Part shown: one piece after another, positions 32,735 through 43,099 of the stretch | How the letters are laid out: each line of letters begins with the position of its first letter | Numbering within the stretch: the stretch's first letter is position 1 | Source: Parerythrobacter lacustris | GTDB taxonomy: Bacteria > Pseudomonadota > Alphaproteobacteria > Sphingomonadales > Sphingomonadaceae | Reading direction: 5' to 3' | Assembly: GCF_024626475.1 (NCBI RefSeq) | Contig: NZ_JANKHH010000004.1 | Span: forward strand, 434,001-498,000 | DNA: 64,000 nucleotides | Made by a program: the position numbers and the translations under genes | The notes under the pieces: model-generated | Told to the model about the DNA's origin: nothing | Database searches by the model: none | What the model saw: only the letters and a program-made list of their open reading frames with translations

Positions 32735-33570
32735 TTCTTCCCCGGCAAAAAGAAGGACTGAAGCGCCGCGAATTCGCTCGCACTGAGCGGCTTTGCGCCA
32801 AGGAAGCCTTGCCAGCGGTCGCAACCCTCGCGGCATACTGCCTTGCGCTGGGCTTCGGTCTCGACCCCCTCTGCGATGACCCGCAGATCGAGCGCATGGG
32901 CCATCGCCATGATTGCGCGGAACACTGCGAGGTCCTGCCGATCGGTCGCAATGCCTTCGACCATCGAGCGATCGAGCTTCAGCGCGGCGAGCGGCAGCAC
33001 CTTGAGATAGCGGAAATTGCAGAACCCGGCGCCGAAATCGTCAAGCGCAATGGAAATGCCGTCGTTGACCATCTGCCGCAATACGGTCGCGGTCACATCG
33101 AGCCGGTCGACCAGCGCCTGTTCGGTGATTTCCAGTGTCAGGCGCGAGGCGGGGAAACCCGAGCGCGAGAGACTTTCCCGGATAACGCCGGGATAGGATT
33201 CATCCGCGAGGTCGTCCGGTGTTGCATTCAACGACAGTCGAACGGCTTCGGGGAATTTCGTCGCCGCAGACATGGCCGCCTGGCACAGGTACCGCGTAAG
33301 CGGCCCCGCCAGCCCGGCCTCCTTTGCCAGCTCGAACACGCGGTCCCCTGACAGCTCGCCCGCGTCCGGATGGTACCAGCGCAGCAGCGCCTCGGCTCCT
33401 GCAAGGCTGCCATCGGCACACAGGAACTGCGGCTGGAACAGGACCTCGACAGTGCCCAGTTCGATTGCCTGCTCGAGTTCGGTCGCAAAGCGCGGTACCG
33501 GCTTCTGGCGGCGATCAATACGGCCACGGCGGTCGATCATCGGATGGTCAATCTCGGCAACATAGTTCAT
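32731..33570 (-). CDS. Stand-alone EAL domain c-di-GMP phosphodiesterase
   Basis: The 279-residue protein is nearly all EAL domain. It has EALLRW (residues 60-65), the Asn in LSLNAT, EITEQAL, the metal motif LDDFGAGF, the Lys in LKLDRSMV, IAEGVET, and QGFLGAKPL. These are the usual catalytic positions, so hydrolysis of cyclic di-GMP is likely. There is no signal peptide, membrane span, GGDEF or sensor domain; the 30-residue N-terminus is charged. ATG 33570 is chosen at the first family-like Met; the frame runs open to 33699. No partner cyclase is in the window. Confidence 0.88.
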   Translation of the reverse strand: MNYVAEIDHPMIDRRGRIDRRQKPVPRFATELEQAIELGTVEVLFQPQFLCADGSLAGAEALLRWYHPDAGELSGDRVFELAKEAGLAGPLTRYLCQAAMSAATKFPEAVRLSLNATPDDLADESYPGVIRESLSRSGFPASRLTLEITEQALVDRLDVTATVLRQMVNDGISIALDDFGAGFCNFRYLKVLPLAALKLDRSMVEGIATDRQDLAVFRAIMAMAHALDLRVIAEGVETEAQRKAVCREGCDRWQGFLGAKPLSASEFAALQSFFLPGKN

Positions 33571-33688
33571 GCAGTGTCGCCTAGTCGCACCCGGCACGCA
33601 ATGGTGCTGCGATTTCAAGCGCGTTGCCAAATGGCACAGCCGACCATAGGGTCCGCCCGCGCCCCGATCACGGGGACCCGAGGGGACG

Positions 33689-34477
33689 ATGGGCAGCAAT
33701 CACGGCTTCCGCAAACTGGCGCTGGAGATATCCGACACCGCCAAGGCGATCGAGACCGCGCGCGAGCTGCAAGGCGAGCACGACTGGGTGCCGATCGCAG
33801 AGGCCGACGCGGTTGTCGCGCTCGGCGGCGACGGATTCATGCTGTCTGTGCTCCACGCCATGCTCGACCGGGGGCAGATCCTGCCCTGTTACGGGGTCAA
33901 TCGCGGCACCGTGGGTTTCCTGATGAACAAGTACCGGCACGGGGCGAGGATCCTCGACAAGGTCAACCGCTCGCGTTCGATCGGCATATCGCCCCTGCGG
34001 ATGGAAGCGGTGACGCAGGACGGCCAGCGGCACGTCGAATGCGCGATCAACGAAGTCTCGCTGCTGCGCGAGAAGCGCCAGACGGCAAAGCTGGAAGTGT
34101 CGGTCGACGACAAGGTCCGGATCAAGGAACTGGTGGCCGATGGTGTACTGGTAGCGACCCCCGCCGGATCGACCGCCTACAATCTGTCCGCCAATGGCCC
34201 GATCCTGCCGCTCGATTCGCAGCTGCTCGCGCTGACCCCGATCAGCGCCTTCCGCCCTCGCCGCTGGAGCGGAGCGATCCTGCCCGACCGCGCCAGCATC
34301 AGGATCACTGTAAACGAGCCCGACAAACGCCCGGTTGCGGCCGTCGCCGACCAGAAGGAAGTGCGCGACATTGCTGAAGTCAGCATCGAGATCGCACGCG
34401 ATTCCGAACTGACGCTGCTGTTCGATCCGGGCCATTCGCTCGATGAGCGCATCGTCGCCGAACAATTCGCCACCTGA
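33689..34477 (+). CDS. nadK: NAD kinase
   Basis: NadK phosphorylates NAD to NADP. The 262-residue protein has the conserved GGDG (residues 46-49) in VVALGGDGFML, then GVNRGTVGFL, CAINEVSLLRE, and the glycine-rich VATPAGSTAYNLSANGPIL. Length matches the short bacterial form. It is divergent from the EAL gene and ends about 90 bases before tRNA-Asn. Confidence 0.96.
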   Translation: MGSNHGFRKLALEISDTAKAIETARELQGEHDWVPIAEADAVVALGGDGFMLSVLHAMLDRGQILPCYGVNRGTVGFLMNKYRHGARILDKVNRSRSIGISPLRMEAVTQDGQRHVECAINEVSLLREKRQTAKLEVSVDDKVRIKELVADGVLVATPAGSTAYNLSANGPILPLDSQLLALTPISAFRPRRWSGAILPDRASIRITVNEPDKRPVAAVADQKEVRDIAEVSIEIARDSELTLLFDPGHSLDERIVAEQFAT

Positions 34478-34570
34478 CCCCGGCGGCGCAACGCAAAACG
34501 GGGTTGCAAAGCCGAATTGCCGCCCATATAGGCGCGCTCTCGCCTTCCTCCATACCGCTTGGAAGGCTGC

Positions 34571-34645
34571 TCCCCGATAGCTCAGCGGTAGAGTAGGTGA
34601 CTGTTAATCACTTGGTCGTTGGTTCGAATCCAACTCGGGGAGCCA
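34571..34645 (+). tRNA. tRNA-Asn (GTT)
   Basis: TCCCCGATAGCTCAGCGGTA to TCGGGGAGCCA. Anticodon loop in GTGACTGTTAATCAC gives anticodon GTT. 75 nt with encoded CCA. Confidence 0.98.
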
Positions 34646-35048
34646 TTTTCTTCTTGCTCTGAAATCGGCACATGATCGTCTCGATGCAGCGCGTTTTGTC
34701 GCGCAGGTGTTGACACGGGAGCCCGCTTTTGCGCACCTCGCCGTACGATCTGTTTCTAAGCGCTTTCATATGTTTACATGGTGTTTCGAAGAGCCTCGCT
34801 GTCACACCGCCGAGTTGGTCGAAGCTGACGCTAGTGCATCTTCCGCGCCTGGGGACCAGCACGCGAAAGTTGGCAAGGTCGACGCCCCTCCCGCCCCGAA
34901 CGCGAATACGCGCGTGGCCAACGGAAATTTCCGAGCGTGTGCTTTCGCAGATCGACGAAGAGAAAGAACGGCACCAGCCTATCCCACCGCTCGCGTGTAG
35001 GAAAATGCTTTGCGCCGCGACTGACAGCAAAAAAGTGCGTTGCGAAAT
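34646..35048. other. Gene-poor stretch between tRNA-Asn and the toxin-antitoxin pair
   Basis: About 400 bases with several overlapping open frames on both strands but no ribosome site, signature or family-like product in any of them. Base composition is less GC-rich in places (around 34755-34790) than the neighbours. It may be a decayed insertion; I can recognise no parent gene. No second copy of the tRNA 3' end was seen in it. Confidence 0.45.
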
Positions 35049-35372
35049 TCAGCGAACTTCCACGAACCGCTCGCCCGAATTCAATGCCGACTCGATCCGT
35101 TCCCACCGTGGCATGAGCCATGCAACAAGCGCCGCATTGGTCGCATTGCCACATCGGAGCCATAGGAAGGCGAACCGGTCGGGCAGCCGCAGAGTCACGA
35201 AATCCTCATCTTTGCTGACGAGCACCGACCCGGTCTCACCGGCCCGAGATGCGATGTCTTCGTCGCTCGCGGCGATCAGCCCGCATTCAAAAACGTGAAT
35301 TGCATCATGACCCCGCTCGCGCAGCCAACTGCACAAGGCGGGAGGCAATTGTGCATCCACCAGGAATTTCAT
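35049..35372 (-). CDS. DUF5615 PIN-like toxin
   Basis: The 107-residue protein begins MKFLVDAQLPPALCSWLRER and has SKDEDFV (acidic residues expected at the active site), the pattern of DUF5615 PIN-like proteins. These are predicted ribonuclease toxins of the VapC type. It starts at base 35372, sharing one base with the antitoxin stop (TGATG). The pair order, antitoxin then toxin, is usual. No experimental target is implied. Confidence 0.85.
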   Translation of the reverse strand: MKFLVDAQLPPALCSWLRERGHDAIHVFECGLIAASDEDIASRAGETGSVLVSKDEDFVTLRLPDRFAFLWLRCGNATNAALVAWLMPRWERIESALNSGERFVEVR

Positions 35373-35602
35373 CAGGCGGCGAGCACGACCATATGATCGG
35401 CCTGAGCCGCAGCGTAGGCCAGCACCGCGCGGATGTCCTCTTCGGTCAGATAGGCGAAGTCGGCGACGATGTTCGCCGGAGTGGCACCGCCAGCCATCAT
35501 CTCGAGCACGTCACTGACACGCACGCGGGTCCCGGTTACCACAGCACGACCACCGCAAACTTGCGGGTCTACCGATATCCGGGGAAAGCCTGCCAAGGTC
35601 AT
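35372..35602 (-). CDS. DUF433 antitoxin
   Basis: The 76-residue DUF433 protein contains the motif VCGGRAVVTGTRVRVSDVLE and TPANIVADFAYLTEEDIRAV, a winged-helix fold used in antitoxins paired with DUF5615 toxins. It should bind the toxin and repress the operon; that is from family knowledge. ATG 35602 is preceded by TATATGCC, compatible with a promoter very near the start. Confidence 0.87.
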   Translation of the reverse strand: MTLAGFPRISVDPQVCGGRAVVTGTRVRVSDVLEMMAGGATPANIVADFAYLTEEDIRAVLAYAAAQADHMVVLAA

Positions 35603-35666
35603 GGCATATAGATGCGCGACATGCCCTGCCCCGTCAACCTTGGGCGGCCACCAGCCCCGCGCACCC

Positions 35667-38417
<2,751 letters not shown>

Positions 38418-38514
38418 GGAAGGGCTTTCGAGATGCGGATTTTATGGGGCATTCGCCGCGCACACAGACGTGCGCCGGACGAATCGGAATTCGGATAATG
38501 TCAGCTGTTGCGCG

Positions 38515-38790
38515 CTATTCGAGCGCGCGGTCCGGCCCGAGATAGAGCGGCGGAATATTGACCAGCACCGGCTTGCGCGGCTTGCACCCGGTGCTCGACT
38601 TCTTCCTGCTGAAAGGCTGATTGGTGCGCTTTTCCGCGCAATCGCAGCGCTGCTCGCGCCCCTGTTCACTGACGCAGGAACCGTTCGAAACCTGCTGGCT
38701 CATTGCCTCCGCCGCCGATACGCTCAGCGGCGCGCCCACGGCAGCAAGGCCGGTGATCAGCGCAAGGCAGGCGAGAAGACGACGCAGCAT
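38515..38790 (-). CDS. Small exported Cys-containing protein, unknown
   Basis: The 91-residue frame has a signal peptide (MLRRLLACLALITGLAAVGA) and a basic mature part with Cys at residues 39, 49, 51 and 69, suitable for two disulfides, ending in VNIPPLYLGPDRALE. A much longer frame reaching 39687 in this phase overlaps the TonB-like gene and is not supported. No strong ribosome site precedes ATG 38790, so the call is moderate. Function unknown. Confidence 0.5.
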   Translation of the reverse strand: MLRRLLACLALITGLAAVGAPLSVSAAEAMSQQVSNGSCVSEQGREQRCDCAEKRTNQPFSRKKSSTGCKPRKPVLVNIPPLYLGPDRALE

Positions 38791-38846
38791 GGTGGCGGAG
38801 ATATAGGGGTTATGGGGCGGCAAGTCCACTCTCGCGGTTTGGCTCT

Positions 38847-39560
38847 CTACCACGCGATCTCGTTGACTACGGTTCGTGGGCGCAAGCTGACCGCCGATCC
38901 CCCGCCGGTGCCTTGATCGCCCAGTTTGCGCAATTGGGCGCAGGTTTCCTTGTCGAGGCTGGCGAAGCCAGAGCTGCGCAGGATCTTGCAGCTGCTGACC
39001 TTGCCGTAGGGTTCGACCGTAATCTCGAACTTCACCACGCCGCGAGCCTTTTCTTCGACTGCGGCCTTGGAGCGTTTCCAGCCGAATTGGCTCGCCCGCA
39101 GCATCCCGCCAGAATCGACCAGCCAGCGCACCCTGCCGGAATAGCTGCCTTCGACCGGCTCGCCGCGCCGCTGCGCAGGATCGAAGCGTGCGCGGCGCGT
39201 AATCCAGCGGCAGGTCAGTTCGTCCAGCCGTGAAAAGCCGCTGCTCCGGGTGATCCGGCATCCGGAAACGCGGCCTTCCTTGCTGATCGTCAGGCGGAAA
39301 TCGGTGTTGCCTTCCTCGTCCAACAGCATCGCAATCTTCGGGTAGTCGGCGGAGATGATCCAGCCGCCCGGATTGTTGCGCGGCATGGCCATCCGGCTGT
39401 CGGGCACCGAAGGGGGCGGCGGATCGTAGGCGATCGGTCGGGGAGGAGCAGGAACCGGCGCGACCCGGATCGACGGCGCGTCGGGAGGGGCCGGCTGGCT
39501 CTCCGGTGCCTCTGGAGGATCGACGAGGATCATGGTCAGGGCAAGTACCGACACAATCAT
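38847..39560 (-). CDS. Protein with two TonB-C-like modules
   Basis: The 237-residue product has a short hydrophobic N-terminus (MIVSVLALTMILV), a Pro-rich segment (about residues 14-60), and two TonB-C-like modules (about 62-147 and 155-215). Each module carries the pattern GKV-x-x-C, SSGF-x-x-LD, then a second Cys exactly 16 residues later (Cys101/117 and Cys191/207), suggesting a disulfide in each. TonB-C domains normally contact outer-membrane receptors, but no ExbB/ExbD and no long cytoplasmic anchor are present. Start ATG 39560 overlaps the stop of the preceding TonB-like gene (ATGA). Confidence 0.75.
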   Translation of the reverse strand: MIVSVLALTMILVDPPEAPESQPAPPDAPSIRVAPVPAPPRPIAYDPPPPSVPDSRMAMPRNNPGGWIISADYPKIAMLLDEEGNTDFRLTISKEGRVSGCRITRSSGFSRLDELTCRWITRRARFDPAQRRGEPVEGSYSGRVRWLVDSGGMLRASQFGWKRSKAAVEEKARGVVKFEITVEPYGKVSSCKILRSSGFASLDKETCAQLRKLGDQGTGGGSAVSLRPRTVVNEIAW

Positions 39561-40624
39561 TCATCGACCCCCAGCTCTTCCTCCATCGAAAAAACCACCT
39601 TGGTCCTCCGCGCGACAAATTCGCCGTTCGGCGCCATCGCCTTCTGCACGCCGCGCAATTCGGCATTTTTGCAGAAATCCGCGCCAACCATTGCTCCGGC
39701 GGGGATTCTGCCTTCCTCGATGACAGTGCAGCTCACGACCTTGCCATCCTTGTCGGCAACCACTTCGAAACCGGACTTGCCGTTACCGACCAGCGGCAGC
39801 GACATCGGGCCCGGGCTGTAGGTAGCTGCGGGCGGCGCAACGGTGGTCGTCGTGTTTGGCAGCTTCCAGCTGACCCTGCGGACGAAGCGGCCGGTGGTCG
39901 GATTGTTCTCCAGGTCGCGCGCCGGTGTGAACGGCGCGAGTGCTCCGACGTATTGGCAGCTGGCAATGTCGAGAGGTTCATGCCCGGAACTCACCGTCAC
40001 CGAGCAATCGGCCATCCCGCCCTCGGGATCGCTTGTGACCGTGATAGTCGTTACCCCTTCCAGCCGCGCTTCGCGTGCCTCGGACGGGAAATCGTTCAGC
40101 GTAGGGTCGCGGTAAAATCCATCCTGCGCACTCGGTCCGCGCGGCAGGACTGCCGTTACCGGACCTGAGCTCGTGGCGATCATGACCGGTGGCGGCACCG
40201 CCCTGTCCGATACCGGGCGCCACTCGACTGCATGGTCCCATGTCGAAGCGATCGGTTCTGCTCTGGCGTTGGTCGCCGGGATGAAAATCGCCCTCTCTGC
40301 AAGAGACGCGCAAGCTTCGTCGTCGAAGGATTTCAGACCGCTGCTGCCCGTGACCACACAGTCGGCAACCCGGCCCCATTTGTTGACCGCGAGGCGAACC
40401 CGCGTCGGCCCGGTCAACTCCTTCCGGGTCGCCTCGTCGACCGCGCGGTCGAGCCAGACCCAGGCGGAGGGTTTGTTCTCCGGCTCGACCACCTGGTTAG
40501 GCCGAAAGGTTTCCGATTGCGGCGACGGCCTGAGAGCCTCGATGCGCTGCGGCGGGGATGGCGCGAGCGTGACACCGGGGACCGGCTGCGCGGCGGCAAG
40601 CAGCGAAACGACAAGCGAAATCAT
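39557..40624 (-). CDS. Protein with three TonB-C-like modules
   Basis: The 355-residue product starts with a hydrophobic signal-like segment (MISLVVSLLAAAQ) and a Pro-rich region. Three TonB-C-like modules follow, at about residues 55-137, 172-255 and 280-345. The first two show the C-x15-C spacing (Cys89/105, Cys207/223). The third is divergent, with Cys299/318. Module one has GRVADCVVTGSSGLKSFDDE, module two GGMADCSVTVSSGHEPLD. ATG 40624 has GGAGG 7 bases upstream. It is coupled to the two-module gene downstream. Role unknown; receptor contact in the periplasm is the simplest reading. Confidence 0.75.
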   Translation of the reverse strand: MISLVVSLLAAAQPVPGVTLAPSPPQRIEALRPSPQSETFRPNQVVEPENKPSAWVWLDRAVDEATRKELTGPTRVRLAVNKWGRVADCVVTGSSGLKSFDDEACASLAERAIFIPATNARAEPIASTWDHAVEWRPVSDRAVPPPVMIATSSGPVTAVLPRGPSAQDGFYRDPTLNDFPSEAREARLEGVTTITVTSDPEGGMADCSVTVSSGHEPLDIASCQYVGALAPFTPARDLENNPTTGRFVRRVSWKLPNTTTTVAPPAATYSPGPMSLPLVGNGKSGFEVVADKDGKVVSCTVIEEGRIPAGAMVGADFCKNAELRGVQKAMAPNGEFVARRTKVVFSMEEELGVDE

Positions 40625-40710
40625 GGGCGACCCTCCAATCGCCCCAGCTAGCCGATTGCCGCGCGGCAAAGCAAGCTTGCAGCGGCGTTGCCGCAATCCT
40701 ACGAGGCCGC

Positions 40711-41937
40711 ATGGATCTCGCCCCTTCCCCGCTTGCCCTGCCCTTCCCCGCGATGCCTGCTATCGAGGGTGTGACGCTGCGCATCGCGCGTGCAGGCTAC
40801 AAGCGCTGGGATCGCGCCGACCTGACCTATGCCGAACTGGCGGAGGGGACCGCGGTCGCCGGGGTGTTCACCCGCAGCGCCTGCCCGTCGAGCGAAGTCG
40901 AGCTGGGGCGCGAACAGGTCAAGGCTGGAAAGGCCCGCGCGCTGGTGGTCAATGCGGGCAATTCCAACGCCTTCACCGGCTATCGCGGGCGCGAGGCGGT
41001 GGAGCAGATCATGGCGCAGGTCGCGGATCATCTCGGCTGCACGCGCGAGGAAGTGTTCGTCTCCTCGACCGGGGTGATCGGTGTGCCGCTGCCGAAGGAC
41101 AGGGCGCGCGCAGGTGTCGCCGCCGTGCTCGATGCCTCCCCGGCAAGCTGGGCGGATGCGGCCAACACCATCGGCACCACCGACACATTCCCCAAGGGCG
41201 CGACTGCATCTGCCATCGTCGGCGGCACCCGGGTCGCAATTGCCGCGATCGTAAAGGGCAGCGGGATGATCGCGCCCGACATGGCGACGATGCTCGGCTA
41301 TATCTTCACCGATGCGGCGGTCGAGCCGGCATTCCTTCAGCAGGTGCTGTCCGATGCCAACCGGCGGACTTTCTCCTGCATTACGGTGGATAGCGACACC
41401 TCGACCAGCGACACGGTGCTCGCCTTCGCCACCGGCAAGGCAGGCAATCCGCCCCTCGCCAGCTTCGACAGCGATGGTGCCGATGCCTTCGCCGCCGCCC
41501 TTCACGATGTCTGCCGCCAGCTCGCCCATCTGGTGGTGCGCGACGGTGAAGGAGCGTCGAAGTTCATCGCCATCTCGGTCTCGGGCGCGGTGTCGGACGA
41601 GAGCGCTCACCGCGTCGCCATGTCGATCGCCAATTCGCCGCTGGTCAAGACCGCGATCGCGGGCGGGGATGCCAACTGGGGCCGCGTCGTCATGGCGGTC
41701 GGCAAGGCGGGCGAGCCGGCAGACCGCGACCGGTTGTCGATCGCATTCGGCGGCACCTGGACTGCACGCAATGGCGTCCCGGTGGAAGGCTATGACGAAG
41801 CCCCGGTCGCCGCGCACCTCAAGGCCAGCGAAATCGAAATCGCGGTCGATCTCGGTATAGGCGAGGGCCGTGCAACCGTATGGACCTGCGACCTGACCCA
41901 CGGCTACATTTCGATCAACGCGGATTACCGCTCGTGA
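40711..41937 (+). CDS. argJ: Bifunctional ornithine acetyltransferase / N-acetylglutamate synthase
   Basis: ArgJ recycles the acetyl group from N-acetylornithine to glutamate in arginine synthesis. The 408-residue precursor cleaves itself before Thr193 in KGSGMIAPDMATMLGYIFTD, generating alpha and beta chains. Other landmarks are VNAGNSNAFTG, STGVIGVPLP, and TVDSDTSTSDTVL. The end, THGYISINADYRS, is the family's usual C-terminus. Its TGA overlaps the GTG start of hisN by 4 bases. Confidence 0.96.
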   Translation: MDLAPSPLALPFPAMPAIEGVTLRIARAGYKRWDRADLTYAELAEGTAVAGVFTRSACPSSEVELGREQVKAGKARALVVNAGNSNAFTGYRGREAVEQIMAQVADHLGCTREEVFVSSTGVIGVPLPKDRARAGVAAVLDASPASWADAANTIGTTDTFPKGATASAIVGGTRVAIAAIVKGSGMIAPDMATMLGYIFTDAAVEPAFLQQVLSDANRRTFSCITVDSDTSTSDTVLAFATGKAGNPPLASFDSDGADAFAAALHDVCRQLAHLVVRDGEGASKFIAISVSGAVSDESAHRVAMSIANSPLVKTAIAGGDANWGRVVMAVGKAGEPADRDRLSIAFGGTWTARNGVPVEGYDEAPVAAHLKASEIEIAVDLGIGEGRATVWTCDLTHGYISINADYRS

Positions 41938-42734
41938 GCCCGCTCGACACCGCCATGCGCGAACTGCTGGTGCGCGTATCGCGCGAGGTCATCCTGCCGC
42001 GCTATCGCAACCTCGAAGCGAGCGAGATCGCCGACAAGGGCAAGAACGAGCTGGTCACGATCGCCGATCGCGAAGCCGAAGCGATGCTGACCGAGGGTGT
42101 TGAGAGGCTCGAACCCGGCCTTGCCGTCGTCGGCGAAGAGGCGTGCGAGGGCGACCCTTCGCTTTACGATGGCTTGTCGCAACGCTGCTGGATCATCGAC
42201 CCGATTGACGGAACCGGAAATTTCGCCGGCGGCAATCCGCCGTTCGGCATCCTTATCGCACTGGCAGACGGCGGGGTGACGCAGGCGGGCTGGATCTACG
42301 ATCCGCTGCAGGATCGCTTCTGCCATACAAGACTGGGCGGAGGTGCCTTCATCGACAGCGAGCGGGTGACGGTGCGTACCACCGGCGAGACGCCACCGGT
42401 TGCGGGTATCTCGACCCTGTTCATGCAGGACGGTCGACGGGAGAAGGTTCAGGAGCACATCGCCCCGCATTACACCCTGGTCGATATTCCCCGCTGCGCT
42501 GCAGAACAGTATCCGCGCCTCGCGTTGGGGGTGAACGATGTCTCGCTGTTCGAGCGCACCCTGCCGTGGGACCATGCCGCAGGCGTCCTGTGGCTCAACG
42601 AGGCGGGCGGGCTGGCGGCGCGGCCGGACGGCTCACCCTATCGGGTCGACGAATGGCAGCGCCCCGGCCTCATCGGTGCCGCCTCCCCCGCGCTGTGGCA
42701 CGAGCTGGCGGCGCGGATGGAGAAGTTGGCCTAG
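41934..42734 (+). CDS. hisN: IMPase-family phosphatase, probable histidinol-phosphatase
   Basis: The 266-residue enzyme has IMPase-fold metal sites: VGEEA, WIIDPIDGTGNFAGG and LPWDHAAG. The histidinol-phosphatase role is suggested by context (next to argJ, both amino acid synthesis) and by close relatives in actinobacteria and alphaproteobacteria, but inositol phosphatase activity cannot be excluded. The start is taken as GTG 41934, overlapping the argJ stop (GTGA); the first ATG is at codon 8. Divergent in sequence from the other IMPase at 8865. Confidence 0.75.
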   Translation: MSPLDTAMRELLVRVSREVILPRYRNLEASEIADKGKNELVTIADREAEAMLTEGVERLEPGLAVVGEEACEGDPSLYDGLSQRCWIIDPIDGTGNFAGGNPPFGILIALADGGVTQAGWIYDPLQDRFCHTRLGGGAFIDSERVTVRTTGETPPVAGISTLFMQDGRREKVQEHIAPHYTLVDIPRCAAEQYPRLALGVNDVSLFERTLPWDHAAGVLWLNEAGGLAARPDGSPYRVDEWQRPGLIGAASPALWHELAARMEKLA

Positions 42735-43051
42735 AGCTCGCTTTCGAGCCAGCCTTTGAGCTGGTTTTTGGGTGCCGCGCCAAGCTTTTGCGCGACCGGC
42801 TTGCCGTCCTTGAACAGCACCATGAAGGGGATATTGCGCACCCCGATCTCGCCCGGCACGCCGGGGTTCTCCATGATGTCCATCTTGGCGATGGTCACTT
42901 GGCCCGCCAGTTCCTCGCTGATTTCCTCCAGCGCCGGGGCAATCATCTTGCACGGGCCGCACCAGTCGGCCCAGAAATCCACCAGCACTGGCTTGTCTGA
43001 ATCGAGCACGTCGGAACGGAAGCTGGCATCGGTGACATTGATCGTCGCCAT
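42731..43051 (-). CDS. trxA: Thioredoxin
   Basis: The 106-residue protein has the active site WCGPC in FWADWCGPCKMIAP, the cis-Pro loop NIPFMVLFKDG, and the normal thioredoxin length. It reduces disulfides in cytoplasmic proteins. ATG 43051 has AGGAG 7 bases upstream. It is the last gene of the divL-to-trxA chain, 48 bases after the addA stop, and converges with hisN (4-base overlap of stops). Confidence 0.97.
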   Translation of the reverse strand: MATINVTDASFRSDVLDSDKPVLVDFWADWCGPCKMIAPALEEISEELAGQVTIAKMDIMENPGVPGEIGVRNIPFMVLFKDGKPVAQKLGAAPKNQLKGWLESEL

Positions 43052-43099
43052 GGGAAATCTCCTGTCAATTGTTGCGATCAATCTAATGTGGCGCGGCGC

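Noticed and set aside
34707-35298. Overlapping plus-strand frames between tRNA-Asn and the toxin gene
   Set aside because: No motif or start signal, and the longest runs antisense into the DUF5615 gene.
38515-39687. 390-residue minus-strand frame spanning the small exported gene and the TonB-like gene
   Set aside because: Most of it lies out of phase over the coupled TonB-like genes; only the last 91 residues have a signal peptide and were kept as a separate call.
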